Shown: positions 11,761 to 31,294 of the stretch, piece by piece | Layout: the number at the start of each line of letters is the position of its first letter | How positions within the stretch are numbered: the first letter of the stretch is position 1 | NCBI RefSeq assembly: GCF_014805685.1 | Contig: NC_060892.1 | Coordinates: 19,295,990 to 19,359,989, forward strand | DNA: 64,000 nt | Direction: 5' to 3' | DNA from: Silurus meridionalis | Lineage: Eukaryota > Chordata > Actinopteri > Siluriformes > Siluridae | Translations under genes and position numbers: made by a program | Notes under the pieces: model-generated | The model's input: the letters and a program-made list of their open reading frames with translations, nothing else | What the model was told of the DNA's origin: nothing | Database searches by the model: none

Positions 11761-14270
11761 ATACATGCCCCACAGAGCACAGAATGTTTCAGGTGTCTCG
11801 TCTTCCCATATTAAGTCGCAGTAGTTACAGTGTGTTGTAGTGGGATTTCTTTCTTTATTTATTGAGATATCTTTTTTTTTTTGGGGCGAGAAAAACCTTT
11901 GCAGGGCTAGTGTAACGTTCTGCCGTTCAGCTGGAAGATCGAGTAGAACTGCACAAATCCCGTCTGGGGATCCATAAGGGTGTTTTTTGGCAGGCAGGAA
12001 AACGAGGTCACTTCTCATTCGATGATAAATTCTTCGAAAACCATAACCCCCATTGAGAGCCGGTTGTCCGGTCAGTTTAGATTTGGATATCGGCTGAAGA
12101 GGGCGCGAGTGCACCCCGACTCGGGAGACGGCCAAATTCGAATTCGGTCCCTCTCTGTTTAGCGTGAAAAGGTTAAGGGGGTTTCCTGGAAACAGACCGA
12201 GTTCACTCGGCTCGTCCGCAGATAAGAAACGATAAGAGCTGACTGCTGGAGATTGAACCTAATTTATCATTGATTACTCCCTTAGTACAGCAGCGCAAGG
12301 AGGGAACAATCCATTTTTATTTGCCACCCGTCTGTCCACTCGGCGTACACGTATGTGTGTGTGTGTTTGGGGGGGGGACAGGGGATTCGCTCACTTGACT
12401 CTTGCTTGGGCAGTGTGAAGAGCCTCAGGTTCATCTGTGAACCGTTTCAGACGCTATTTAATAGCGAGGCGTTTCTTTGTGTTCTTTTAGTGCTCCGTCG
12501 TATGGTTCACATGACTTCAAAAAAAGATGCAAACCAACTTTACAGCGATTTTGCACTTTCACATCCCCCGTCCTCCGGTTCCTTCCCAGTTTGGGAATTC
12601 ATGTTGTACTCTGAGACGCAGGCAACCCTTACTGCACCCAAGGTAGAATTTGAGTTAAAAGACCCTCCTGTGTCCTTGATGGTGAATGGAAAAGCTGAGC
12701 AGGAGACTGATTTTTGTATAATAAAAAAAAGAAAGGAGAAAGGTTTCCATGATATCACAGTGGTAAATATTTACCCCGCTACCCCCACAGCCCCGATAAT
12801 CGGATGAGACCTTTTTTTTTTTTTAAAGGCAGTATCTGTGATGAGGAGCAGAGCAGGTTATTATTATTATTTTTTTTTGTTATTTATTATTATCATTTTT
12901 GTTTGCTTTCAGAAGAAATTCAGGCGTCATTTTTCTGCATTTTGTAGACGACTAGTTATTACCCGAGCAGCAGAGCTTCCCAACATGAAACCTTTTCTTG
13001 CATCACTTCCAGTGCTTTTATTTCCCCTCTGTTGCAAGTTGGCTTGTTTATCGCAAGAAAGTGCAGTGCCGCATACATAAATTTCTCTTAACGAATGCCG
13101 GGAGCGCTCGCACCGAAAAAGGGCACGATCTGGTTTTCCTGTTTTGTCTTCGAGGAATTCAGCCATGTCAAGCATCTAGAGAAGGTCTTTTCCCTGATCT
13201 TTCTTCCACCTGTGTTCAGCAGATAACACGTGTTCCCCGAACTGAAAATGGCTTCTACTCAGGCAATTTATATAGCTTTTAGCATGTATAGGTTTTGACT
13301 AGAAATACCGCTACTTTTTTTGCATCATCTTAAAATTCACTGGAATCTGCCGCGGGACCGAACGTTCAGGACCGTTAGGAATAATATCAACTGTTCTCTA
13401 ACAAATTTGATACAATAAAAAAAACACAACACATTATTGTATTAAAAAGACAATGTTTATCACTAAGGTACCATAGGGACTGCGTCGAAAATTCACGGAA
13501 CTTCGGAAATTCCAGGTGGACCACTGATTTCTCCCGATTATGTGAAAGGTACTTGGTTTTTTCCCCGCATTGGCTACATGTTTTTCTTCTCTTGCTTTTC
13601 TAACAGCCCCAGTCTAATCAGGTAAGGTCTTCCCTACCACAGGCCACAGAGGCTCCAATTCACTCTTCTAGCCACAAGCTTGAAGATTTTAAGTTATGGT
13701 CTGACTGGTACGCCAACGAAAAATGTTTGAAATTCCAACATATATTTTGGTTTCACCTGTCCAGAAACTTCATTACGCTCGCGCCCGCATCCACCCATTA
13801 AATCTTGTCTTGCGTCGCCACTCGTTTGCGTCAAGTCCCGCGGGGGCGCAGGTCTTTACTTCAGTGTTGCCAGTGGCGTATGTCTCGAGGTGGCCCCCCT
13901 GTATTTACATTCACAAAGGCGTCTCTTTTATTGTTGACTTTGACAGCCAGGCCTTTATGTCCCTGAGAGTGCGTTTGACTTGGATGTTAAGGGTCAAGGG
14001 TTTTCTTCACCGAGGAAACAATTGTGATCATCCACTTCAGGTGTCTTTTTTGTGGTCTTCCAGGCCGTCAAGGTTTACGGAATATCATCTGCAAAACGGC
14101 AACAATCACGTCGCCACCTAAATGCTTATGGGAAGACTGTATTTGTGTTTCATCTGCTCTTCCAACCTATTTCTCCCTCCCGTCGTCGCAACGTTTCAGC
14201 CACACAAGCGGTTATCTTTGCACCGTTGCTCTACATTTACATTTCTGGTGTTTTGCAGACTTCCTCATCT
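11761..14270. other. no gene recognised (intronic)
   Basis: Mixed non-coding DNA. The 150-codon frame at 12355 crosses a G-run and an A-run and lacks domain resemblance. Confidence 0.4.
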
Positions 14271-14395
14271 TGATTATCTCATTCATACAGCTGAACAATT
14301 GAGGGTTGAAGGCTATGCTCAAGGGCCCAGCGCTCGCAGCTTTGTGTTGTCAGGATTTGAACTTGCGGCCTTCCGAGGCGAACTAGCGAACTTCC
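14271..14395 (-). repeat. tRNA-derived SINE fragment
   Basis: The reverse complement has GCAAGTTCAAATCCTGAC (B-box-like) and GGGCCCTTGAGCATAGCCTT, then CCCTCAATTGTTCAGCTG, the same layout as 1646-1770. Confidence 0.7.
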
Positions 14396-14421
14396 GCTTC
14401 CCTTTCGACAAAGTTTTATTC

Positions 14422-14423
<2 letters not shown>

Positions 14424-14470
<47 letters not shown>
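14424..14470. repeat. (TTA)n microsatellite
   Basis: About 15 TTA units directly beside the SINE. Confidence 0.95.
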
Positions 14471-14471
<1 letters not shown>

Positions 14472-14877
14472 TTCGGTTTGCATCCCACATTGCAGAGAGT
14501 CAGTATGTTTTAGAGTTGCACAAGATGCAGTTGTGGTATAAGTGTAGGTCTCGGCTTTAATAAGACTACCTCTAATGCGGCAGTGTACTTTGCCTTCAGG
14601 CGAATCAAAGCGCTCGTCCTTATTTAACTTGGATGCAGTGGCTTTTCGTGCCAAGCGGCTGCCTAAAGAAAACAAGTTGCACACCCCTCAAGCTTGAGAC
14701 GAAAGCTTCAAAGAGCGACATTCGGGAATATTTCTACGTTTTTAAAGTGAGCAGACGCAGAATACAAACAGTGGTCCAAATCCCCCAGTGCAAAGTTGAA
14801 AACACACACTGTGTTTTACTCAGCTTTATTTCTGTGTAATGGTTCAGAACAACATTTTGCGCGTTTTTTCCCGGCGC

Positions 14878-14935
14878 CCACTAGGTGGCATCAGAAAGGT
14901 TTGAGACTAGCTTTGTAACGCGCCAACAGATGGCA
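14878..14935 (+). promoter_or_regulatory. pair of CTCF-like motifs in the same orientation
   Basis: CCACTAGGTGGCA (14878-14890) fits the CTCF core CCASYAGRKGGCR at every position. CCAACAGATGGCA (14923-14935) fits with one mismatch. They are 45 bp apart, about 5.5 kb upstream of the coding start. Binding is inferred from motif only. Confidence 0.45.
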
Positions 14936-15420
14936 GAACAAGGCTGCACGCACAGTCACAGGGAACACCGACCTTCCGAAGTCGGTGAGCCAAAAGACAC
15001 CTGGAGCTGTGCAACTACATGATCTCACTTCCGCGCCTACCCCACTTGCCAGATTTGTGGACTTTGCCCCAGCCCCCCACCCCCCTTCCCGAAGTCTCAA
15101 AGGTCAAAGGTCGCGTTTTGACAAAATTGCAGAGATCCGTAGCGGTAGGTGCTTGACACGTATCGAAAGAATACTTCTAGGGCACATTCCAGAAGCGGCA
15201 GGAATGCTGGAAGCGATGTGTTGCACTGTATTGCTATATATTGAAGGCGATGGCGTGTAAACGTAGATAAACGAACTGGATTCGAAACTTTTTGATGCCA
15301 CATCGGAAAAGATGAAAACATTTAGTTTTGGCCAAAGATTTCTTTCTTCACATTACTACGACTTGTGATGACCCTGTTATTGGTATTAAATGTTGGTATC
15401 ATTTCAACTCTGTGTCTCCC
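14936..15420. other. no gene recognised
   Basis: Non-coding DNA downstream of the CTCF-like pair. Confidence 0.4.
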
Positions 15421-15720
15421 CAACCCCAACCCCCCACCCCCTTCTTTTTCTGTGTGCTATTCGCTGCATAGGGCAGAAAGTTAAAGGCAAAACAGAAATG
15501 CCACCAACACCATTTCTTCCCAAAATATAACAGAAGTCTTAGGCAGTTTAGATGAGTGATGCAGGTTCTTTTTCTCTTTTTTCTTTGGCCCCCCCACCAA
15601 TAATCAAACGTTGACCTTGACGAGGCCACTAGGGCATTTGAGGCATAACCTGGCCTCAGAGGGAGAAATCCATTTCTGCCCTGCTGTGTAATATTCCTTT
15701 CACGGTCTAATTAGCACCGA
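15421..15720. promoter_or_regulatory. possible conserved non-coding element
   Basis: A CpG-poor valley between CpG-rich flanks, holding TAACCTGGCCTCAGAGGG and a homeodomain-type CTAATTAG core (about 15707). Texture-based guess. Confidence 0.25.
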
Positions 15721-17701
15721 TGGAGACGGAGTCCAGAGCGGGTCAGCCGAGGTGACGCGTTTATCTCGGCGGCTGTAGGTTTTCTTTCCCCTTTTGTTTC
15801 CGCGGAACCGTGGCGCATCACAAGCAGTTTGCAGCGACATCTTACTTAATCCGTCACGACAGCATGTGGTAGCACATGGCATGTAATCAACACCGATGAT
15901 CGTTCTCCCAGTAGACTGATCAAGGCCTCCTTTTCCTTTTCGAACACGTCGTAATTGTCAGACGCCACGAGGGGGATGTGGAACACGTTGCCGAAAGCGC
16001 TCGGCGGAAAAAAGAAACAGTAATTAAGTGCACCCGCTGCAGGTCAGTTAAGCGCCGTTCGGTGCAGTCGTTTTTTATACTAATGCTAACGAGATGCAGA
16101 GTTCACTCTCCCCACAACAAGTGTGTGAAAGGCTGTGCGTAAAGGCTGACGCAAACCCGCTTTGGATACAGAGGCGTGACGGCCCTTGAGAACTGGGTGA
16201 AGGTTAATCTCCGTTTTGCTCGGCACCACGTTTTTAAAGCGCCAGCGTTGCTTTCTGTGACGGCGATCAGTCCCGTTCCTCAGGTTCCACCGATTTGCTG
16301 AGGCTTTTAGCTGCAACTAATGAGAACTCGTGTCGAGAGCAGTGCACCTTTTATCAACTCTCAAGCTTTCAGTTCAAGCCTAACTAATCTAATGTCAATC
16401 TGTCAAGACTATGAAGGGTATCGCGGACTTGCTCTCGGAGCTCTGCCAGTGATTAAATGACAGATTAATCACATGCTTGGCGTTAGTTTCCAATTTGATT
16501 CGATAGTATGTCTATTTATATTTCGTTAATATTCGGTTTTGCCACACGCTCGGCGCTTAAAAGCTGAAAATCGGATTTAAAGGACTGCGTTTCGGCTAAA
16601 CAAATTTCGTGGCCTGGTTCGTGTGTGAAAATCTCCCCACCCAACATCTTTCACCAGAGTGTGGATTTCCCTGTTCTGCTCGAGAGACTCCTGCAGAAAC
16701 GGGATTTACTGAAAAAGAGACTTCTCGCCGCCGTTGATCCAACAGCTCAATGATATAGACGAGCTCTCCGTACCGTTGCCGAGATTGAATTTGGCTACAG
16801 ATGAAACAAATAGATTTAGGGCCACCAATCGGTTTCGCCGCCGCCGCCGCCATTTCATTGGTTGTGATCGTAACGCCCGCTGTCTGATCGGTCCAGCACC
16901 TCTAGGAGGCAGCATATCTTTTAGGCGGGGTTAATACGTGCGTGACGACATCGAAACATGTGAGACAAGCGCAAGCTCTCGCTCCATGCTTTAGTGAGTT
17001 TACAAAAAAATTTTTTTTTTCTTTCGTAAAGATCAACGAAAGTGATTTTTACGTGTTTTTTAGCGTTTTTTTTTTTTTTTTTTTCGCAAACATCTCGAAT
17101 TGATAAGTTGTCTGCTGCAAGAAGGGAAAGCGAGAGAATAATCAGAGAGGTGTTTCATCACCACAGCTGTGCTCGCTCTTGAAATAGAACAAAACCTCCA
17201 CACCTGAAAATGGTCACGATCAAAGAAATGTTCCCGACCTTAGCGCGTTTTCCGCAGAGCAAAGATTCTTTTACCTGTAAACGAGCCACAGCGAGCCTCA
17301 AGCACATTATTTAATCATGTCCAAATCTTCTACATTAGTCTCATTTATTTTTTTTTTTTTTATCGTATCTGTTTTGAAAGCGGCTTTGTTCAATAGTTGT
17401 TTTTTTTATTATTTTTTATTTATTTATTTATTTATTTTTGCACACCACAAATGCAATTAAGAAATTGATACAACTACTATTTTTTTTTCCTTTTTTCTTG
17501 CGCTGAAGTTGAATCTCGAGTCTAAAATCTGGTATTGGGTCTGAATTTGGAGCATCCGTGTACAAACCGGATTCATTCAAATCCATTAAGAAAAGCGCTT
17601 TAGTGAAACCGATATAATGGACGACATTTGTGGCTGATTTTTTTTGTGTGTTTTTTGGAAACCGATTATCAGGACTAATCAGACTTAAAATACCGTATTA
17701 T
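15721..17701. other. no gene recognised (intronic)
   Basis: CpG-rich DNA, T-runs at 17065-17085 and 17345-17450, and the promoter-like patch near 16.8 kb listed separately. Confidence 0.4.
16820..16940. promoter_or_regulatory. GC-rich promoter-like patch
   Basis: A CCAAT box (16825-16829), a GCC-repeat run, an inverted CCAAT (ATTGG, 16857-16861) and a GGCGGGG box (about 16923) fall within 120 bp. There is no TATA box. It could be an alternative tbl1xr1 promoter between the putative upstream exon and the coding exons. No donor site of a first exon was identified. Confidence 0.25.
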
Positions 17702-18008
17702 AATATACGGACGAAGGTATCGGGACACTTTTCCTGGCTCTCTGTGGTTCTTCCCCAAACGGTTGTTTATTAAGTCTTTGGATGCTTTAGATTTTCCCTG
17801 TAGTTGAACTGGGAGACCCAACTAGGAGTTCTAACATGGCAGTGTACAATGATGATATGATTTATATATGTTTGTATTAACTCGTATTAAACACCGGAGG
17901 AATTGGAATGCATCCTATCCCAGTAGATGGCCCTTAAAACCCTTGTGGCTGAATGAGCACAAATTTCCAAAGTGGAAAGGGACGTTGGAAAAGCACATTC
18001 AAGTGTTT
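17702..18008 (+). mobile_element. Tc1/mariner-type miniature element, diverged
   Basis: Left end ATACGGACGAAGGTATCGGG, internal TGTGGTTCTTCCCCAAACGG, and right part TTGTGGCTGAATGAGCACAA and AAAAGCACATTCAAGTG. The middle is replaced by unrelated sequence. Confidence 0.6.
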
Positions 18009-18989
18009 GCTTACAAACCTTTGCCTAGAGTTTTTAATGCAATTTGGAAATGCACAACCTTGATACTCGCCTCCGTACAGATCGACTGAAGCGCAGGGCC
18101 GTTTCTGTAGCCTTTTCGTATAAAGTGCCAACAGAGTTTATTCACGGCGACCACGTGATTTCACGCACATACCTGAAGTGCACCGAGTTCACAGAAGGCA
18201 AATTGTAATATGGTACAAGCTATTATTATAATGAACATTTAATTTTTTAAATTTTTTTTTTTTTATGAATGAATGAGTTCTGAGTCATGGTCGCATGCGC
18301 CATCTCACTCGAAACTTGCCAATTCTTGCTGCGTTACACACACAACGCGATGATCAGCACTGACTTTTGCCCACAAGACGAACAGAAACGTCGCCACAAA
18401 CCGGTTATTCAATCAGACGCGAATATGCGTTTATGCGTTCGTGAAACAGCAACGTTTCCGTTTGTTTGGGATTTTGCATATCACAGTGCACAACGAGCTG
18501 CAATTCACAAACCAGAAGAAGGTGGCCGTTACAGGCCGCCACAGTAACGCGCTGGCAGCAGCTCAGACGGCAGTGCTGACTAATTCGAATCGCAGGCTTG
18601 TATCTTTTGCGCTCGTTTCTGTAAAAAGTGCTCATTCACAGGAACGTGTAATAAAAAAAACACAATTATTGTAGCCTTTAATTTATTTCTTTATTTTCAA
18701 GACTCCGTTTTCCACATTATTTTGATTGAACGTTTGGGGAATTGGCTACATTTTTAGAGTTGGGTGGGGGAGGGGGTTGGAGATACAAAATTATTACCAT
18801 GGAATTACATTTGCCCTCGAACTTCAAAAACGGATCACAAAAAAAAAAAATCCCTGACAAAGCGCCTTTAAACCCGAGTTCTGCATCTGATGTCAGTTCA
18901 CTTCTTTAAATGAGAAAATAAATAAATAAATAAAAAACGCTCTCCTTCCTAAACCTTTACATCATAGCTTCATCTCAGAAGGTTACAAA
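18009..18989. other. no gene recognised
   Basis: CpG-rich non-coding DNA (23 CpG in 18301-18600 by hand count). A-runs near 18650 and 18840. Confidence 0.4.
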
Positions 18990-19260
18990 GTGACTCTGTC
19001 AGCGCTCGGGTTCATCCCGAAGGTGTTGAGTAGAGTTAAGGTCACTCATCTATAGAAATCCACTTAAGATCTTCCACTTCATCTCATGTAAACCATATCT
19101 TCATGGAGCCGGCATTGTTACAGGGGCATTGTCATGCTGAAACAGGTTTGGGTCCCCTAGTTAGGAAGTGAAGGGGGACATTTAATGCTACCGCATCTAA
19201 TAGCCAATACAATTGTCCCAGTAACAGTTTGTCCCAGTACTTTTGTCCGTACAGTGTATA
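18990..19260 (-). mobile_element. Tc1/mariner-type miniature element
   Basis: CCATATCTTCATGGAGCCGG, GGGGCATTGTCATGCTG, and right end GTACTTTTGTCCGTACAGTG. Left half missing. Confidence 0.7.
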
Positions 19261-19847
19261 TTGTTCTTAAAACTATCATTTTGAGCCAAAAACGAGTCCG
19301 GCCCCAGCTCAAATGACTACTTCTAGTTGTAATTATTATCCGCCACCACTTGTTCAAATAAACGCAGATGTGGACGCAGCAAGCTGTCTTACATTCTCAT
19401 CCGTCCCTGTCCACATCTCTGCTTCTGAGATTTGTGTAGTTGTTTTAAAATTTCCGAGCTGGTTAAGAATTTAACCCCAGCTCAAACAAGAATCCGGCAG
19501 CTGACGTTTCACGCTCGCGTCTCCTGACAAGTCGGTGAGTCATTCGAGGCGTATCGATTTGTGGTTGCAGGATGCTTGCTCTTTGTAGCCCAAGTAGACA
19601 TAATGACACTATGTGTTAATATCGTTTTTTTTTCTTTTTCTTTTAAAGACGTCTGCCTCGTGGATTCTCTCTGAGATAGTTGAATAGATAAGGCTGCATA
19701 GTGAAGCTTGTAACCACAATGGGATTTTCCCCCAAAATGTTACTAAAGGTTGCATTTGCATTATATTCATGTGCGAACACTGGATCTCTGTACTTGTTCT
19801 TAAGGAAAATGACTTTTCTGCAGATGGCCTGAATTTCTGCATCGAGT

Positions 19848-19880
<33 letters not shown>

Positions 19881-20377
19881 CAGTGTGTGCCAATGCTCTT
19901 GTTTTGGCAGTTTATTAATTAGCATACTGGCAACCCACGTGCAAGCGTAAAGCAGACGTAATCGACAAATTCGCCGGACCAAAACATTTTTAAGTCACAC
20001 ACAAAAAAAAAAAGAATAATAAAAAAAAAAAACCATAAATGCACTTGGTTTAGCTATAGTGTTTTTTTTTTTTTTTTTTTCTCCCAAGGTGTGATTTTGA
20101 TCCCACAGCGCCCCCACACTTTAATGGTGTCTTGTGGTAGTGCAGCTTGTTATTCAGACGTGCAGGAGAGAACAAACTGCACTAAACAGTGGCAGAGGTG
20201 TACACACACTGTATGCCCCTCTCAGCAGAGAGATTGGTTAACTCGGTTTAACAGCATAAAGGCTTTTAAACGCTCAGATAATGCTGAAGGCCCTCATCTG
20301 CAGCTTTTACTTTACCCATTACTACCAGTGTTATTGACTTGTTATCGACTGGTTGTAATGACTTGGTGTCATGTTTG

Positions 20378-20379
<2 letters not shown>
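19261..20379. other. no gene; intron just upstream of the start-codon exon
   Basis: Contains a (TG)n run (19852-19880), A-runs near 20000-20030 and a T-run near 20060. Confidence 0.5.
19852..19880. repeat. (TG)n microsatellite
   Basis: About 14 TG units. Confidence 0.9.

Positions 20380-20420
<41 letters not shown>
20380..20420. repeat. (TC)n microsatellite serving as a pyrimidine tract
   Basis: About 20 TC units end 8 nt before the acceptor of the tbl1xr1 start-codon exon. Confidence 0.95.
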
Positions 20421-20423
<3 letters not shown>

Positions 20424-20452
20424 TCCAGGCCTGTATCCTGTGTGCTGACCTC

Positions 20453-20461
20453 ATGGTGTAA
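20453..20461 (+). promoter_or_regulatory. two-codon upstream ORF (ATG GTG TAA)
   Basis: A minimal start-stop unit lies 12 nt before the tbl1xr1 start and in the same frame. It is in the 5'UTR of the start-codon exon, so every transcript using this exon would carry it. A regulatory effect is inference. Confidence 0.5.
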
Positions 20462-20473
20462 GCAGGTGTAAAG

Positions 20474-27728
<7,255 letters not shown>

Positions 27729-28500
27729 CGCTGCTTGTTGGAAGCCATGGACCGACTATGAATGTGTACATAGCCAAAATGACTGTCCCCTGCCCCATGT
27801 ACTGCTACAATCCCTATTGTACCATGGCCAGCCACTACAGACAGGAGAAAAAAAAACACAAAGAAAAACCACGAGCATCCTGACGCAGCAGACGAAGTAA
27901 AGTGGAAGTGATTCCAACCAGAGACATGAAAGGGACTTTTGTAAGGAACATCAGTGGGGAAACAACACAAAAGAAAACAAAAAGAAAAAAAAAAAAAATG
28001 GACTGGTATATTTACCAAAATTTGGAAGATATTTTACTATTTGTTCTTCAAACCAATCTCATCAAAATAAACAAGCGAAAAGATTTTAATCTTTGTTGTT
28101 AGTTCCATTTCAGTGTGCACACATCTGTTGTTTTTTTCTGTTTGCTTTCTCTTAACACTTGTTTTTTTTTTTTTTCCTCCCCCTTTCTTACTTGTCTCTT
28201 TTTCAACACTTGCATTATTAAGGTCACAGCTGCATGAAATACGGACTCATCTTTCTCTCTTTTTTATGCAGAGTACAGTTATTTGAAGTCTTTTTGGTAC
28301 TTTACATTTTGTGATTCAGAAAAAAAAGAACAGTGTGGGGACTTGAAACCATTGAACTTCAATTAATTCGTCCGTTTCAGTCGTTTTCACGCTTCGGTTT
28401 AATTGTTCAAATCCGCGAACCGTCGTTTAAGTTCCGGTTGTTTATTCGAAGGAGACGTTTGTTCTGCTAATATGCAGAAATAATAAAGGCGCACATTCAG
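27729..28500 (+). other. tbl1xr1: tbl1xr1 3'UTR (proximal part)
   Basis: Sequence after the stop has no long reading frame. The first 120 nt look complex and non-repetitive, as expected for conserved 3'UTR, followed by A-rich and T-rich runs. AATAAA hexamers lie at 28066-28071 and 28482-28487; the real cleavage site cannot be chosen by eye. Confidence 0.7.
28482..28487 (+). promoter_or_regulatory. candidate poly(A) signal AATAAA
   Basis: Canonical hexamer about 755 nt after the tbl1xr1 stop. A TTTGT-containing stretch lies downstream. Alternatives are 28066-28071 and 30372-30377; family transcripts often have long 3'UTRs, so several may be used. Confidence 0.4.
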
Positions 28501-29556
28501 AGTGCATTATTCTTAGTTTGTCCAGTATTGACGGAGCAACAAAATGTTAACTGTAGACTGCTGTAGCTACTCCTTAGAGTTTTTTTTTCCTGTACTGCAT
28601 TAAGAACAGGCATTTTAATATGGGTTAAAAAAAAAAAAAAAGTGTTGCTTATAAAGTAAGAGGTCTATACAGTATAATTGCTAACACTGGACAACCCTAG
28701 GTTTATTATGGAATTTCTAGACAAAAAAGAAAAGACTTGCTTTAAGTTTCACAAACGATCTGCTCACTGATTTATCAAAATCGTTTTTCTATCAAAATGA
28801 AATTGACCCCCAGTAAATCCGCTCCGATTTAGGGCTTCTAACCAATTAGTGCAAAACCCATGCACCATATAAGCTTCTTTTTGACACCGAATCCGACACC
28901 TGTTTACACCGCGTTGTCCATCTGTCAGTCCGCCTGCAAATACAAGCCTCCCTTGTCCTCTCTGCATATAATATTCACTTCACACACAATGCTTATACTG
29001 TTTATTTCAACTGACCGAATGGTTCACCAGCTCACTCCGCTATTCCGTCTCCTATTTGTAACAGTTGAGCACAGCAATCAATATTAATCGCTTACTACGC
29101 CTTCCTGTCGGGGGCGGGGGGGCTTTCAGTGTCTCCTATCTGGAGGCTTATTCTGCAGCGATGCATCCATAATGAATTGTATTTAAAGTCCATCTGAAAG
29201 GAGTCCGGTCTCAGATACGCTGCTGAGACTCTGAAGTCAGGTAGAGGTTTGTAGAGCCGCCACAGAGGTATTATTTTACGAATACAGTACATATATTAGA
29301 CTAGACTAGAGCAACATAAATAATTGTTACATAAATGTCTACTTTCAAAGGAACACATGAAGCTTAAGGCAAGTCTGAGCATTGGGTTGGACATCTCACC
29401 TGCCAAGTTAATCCTATTCAGTAGAGCAACTGCTCCTGATGTGAAATAATTGAACATGTGAAACAAATTATGGCGGCACAAAAGTGCAGTCCTTATAATT
29501 GATGTGAATGATCAGTGTGTGCTTCCGCTGCAACACGCCTTTTATTCAGCTGAGGC

Positions 29557-29562
<6 letters not shown>
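28501..29562. other. no gene; distal 3'UTR or intergenic
   Basis: Includes a poly-A run near 28630. CpG falls off across this stretch. Confidence 0.4.

Positions 29563-29638
<76 letters not shown>
29563..29638. repeat. (TA)n microsatellite
   Basis: About 38 TA units. Confidence 0.97.
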
Positions 29639-29643
<5 letters not shown>

Positions 29644-30212
29644 CGTATGTATGTGTTACCTTTAGTTCTCTCATCTGCATTGAAAAGTCACTAAAGATCT
29701 TCTACTAAGAAAGCAGAGGTGACAATCTGCCCCTAGTGGCCTGTTTGTCCAATAGCAGATCCTGCATCAGCCTTTTTAATTGAATTCTTTTTATTATACA
29801 GGTGTCAGGTCTCCATTTATTAGGCTAAGGTTAATTTTCTTTTACGCAACGTGCTACAAAATCGTCAACTTTAAGTAGACTGTACTATTTGAACACTACG
29901 CAGTGGCAACTTGAAGGTTCTGATTTCAGTTCTGTTCCTCCATTAATCTGCGCTCCCAAACCTCTTGCCCACCTCTTCATTTTGTCACTACCAAAATTTC
30001 ATCATACCCTCCTCATCCCCCTTTTTTGTCCTGAACTTTTTGTACTCTTTTAGTACTTTTGTAATTCATATTTCTTTGTAGCTATAAGAAAAAAAAAGTA
30101 TAAAAAAAAAAGACGATGTTGAATTCGGACTTCGGAGCGTGTACAGAACTTTACCCAGGTTGAGCATTCTGGGTTGGAAATGTTTATCAGCGGTTTCCCA
30201 TGACGCCCACCT

Positions 30213-30243
<31 letters not shown>

Positions 30244-30792
30244 TTATTAATTTGTTTTTTTGTTACCACATTCCCCACCCCAGTCGAACGGTTCTTTTGG
30301 TTGCTGACCCTTCCCGCTCAGCCTTGCACCTTGCAATGCGTTAATTTGTTGTCATCGGATCAAAAGTTCAAAATAAAAAACTATATTTTGATATTACTAA
30401 GTGTGTGATCCTCCTTTCAATTAAACACATTTGCAGATGTTGTACGAATGAAAATCATCTCTTCTTGGACCCTGGCGTCGACATTGTCGGGTTTTTACTT
30501 TACAAAAAAAAAAAAAATGTGTGTAAATGCAATGATGATGTAGAGATTCTGAACTCACCAATATTGACTCGCACCTGCTGGAAGTCCTCACCAGTAGTGA
30601 TTTTAGATATTAAACATGTTATAGTGCATTTGTAAAATAACCATTACAATTGTTTTTTATTGCAACATACTTTAATGTTATAGATATTATATATGTGACA
30701 TCTATAGGTAGTACCTGGAACTGCAAAACATACTGGGTAGATATCCACGTTGATTATATATAATATTGTATATTATGGCTTAATCTACTTGA
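29639..30792. other. no gene; possible distal 3'UTR then intergenic
   Basis: Contains a T-run at about 30218-30242 and the distal AATAAA. Otherwise unique AT-rich DNA. Confidence 0.4.
30372..30377 (+). promoter_or_regulatory. candidate distal poly(A) signal AATAAA
   Basis: Hexamer in a short A-rich context, followed by a GTGTGTG-containing stretch at 30401, a typical downstream GU-rich element. It would give a 3'UTR of about 2.65 kb, including the (TA)n tract at 29563. RNA evidence is needed to choose. Confidence 0.35.
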
Positions 30793-31294
30793 TACAGATG
30801 AAAGTAATGGGACACCTGACTTTTCCAGCCATCCGTGGTTCTTATCTACGCTGTTGTAACAACATTGGATGCAGTAGCTTGAAGTTTTCCTTCACTTCAA
30901 CTAGGAGACCCAAATTTGTTCCAGATGGCAATACCCCTGTGCACAAAGCCAGCTAAAGGAAGATATGGTTTGCAGAAGTGTAAGTGGAAGATCTTGAGTG
31001 GCCTGCTCTTAATAGCACTCGACCTCAACCCTACAGGATATTTAACTGGAACGTTGACTGCACCCCAGGCCTCCTCACCCTACATCAGTACTGGACTTTA
31101 CTAACAACCTTGTGGCTGAAATCTGCATAGCACAAATCTCTACAAGCACACTCCGAAGTCTGTTGGAACATCCTCCCAGAAGAGTCTTATAACAGCAAAT
31201 GGGAACTAAATGTTAAATGGGATGTTCAAAAAGCAGATATAAGACTCATGGTGACCTATGATCAGGTGTCAACAAACTTTCTTACATACAGTGT
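30793..31294 (+). mobile_element. Tc1/mariner-type miniature element, near full length
   Basis: Left ATACAGATGAAAGTAATGGG, internal ATCTTGAGTGGCCTGCTC and CTCGACCTCAACCCTACAGG, right CTTACATACAGTGTA. The internal text once encoded a transposase piece (LEW-PDLNPT-like). Confidence 0.8.

Noticed and set aside
12355..12807. 150-codon + strand frame as a gene
   Set aside because: It crosses a G-run and an A-run, has no domain resemblance or splice context, and lies in intronic DNA.
29733..29746. CTCF-like site CCCCTAGTGGC
   Set aside because: One base short of the core spacing, so it does not fit the motif.
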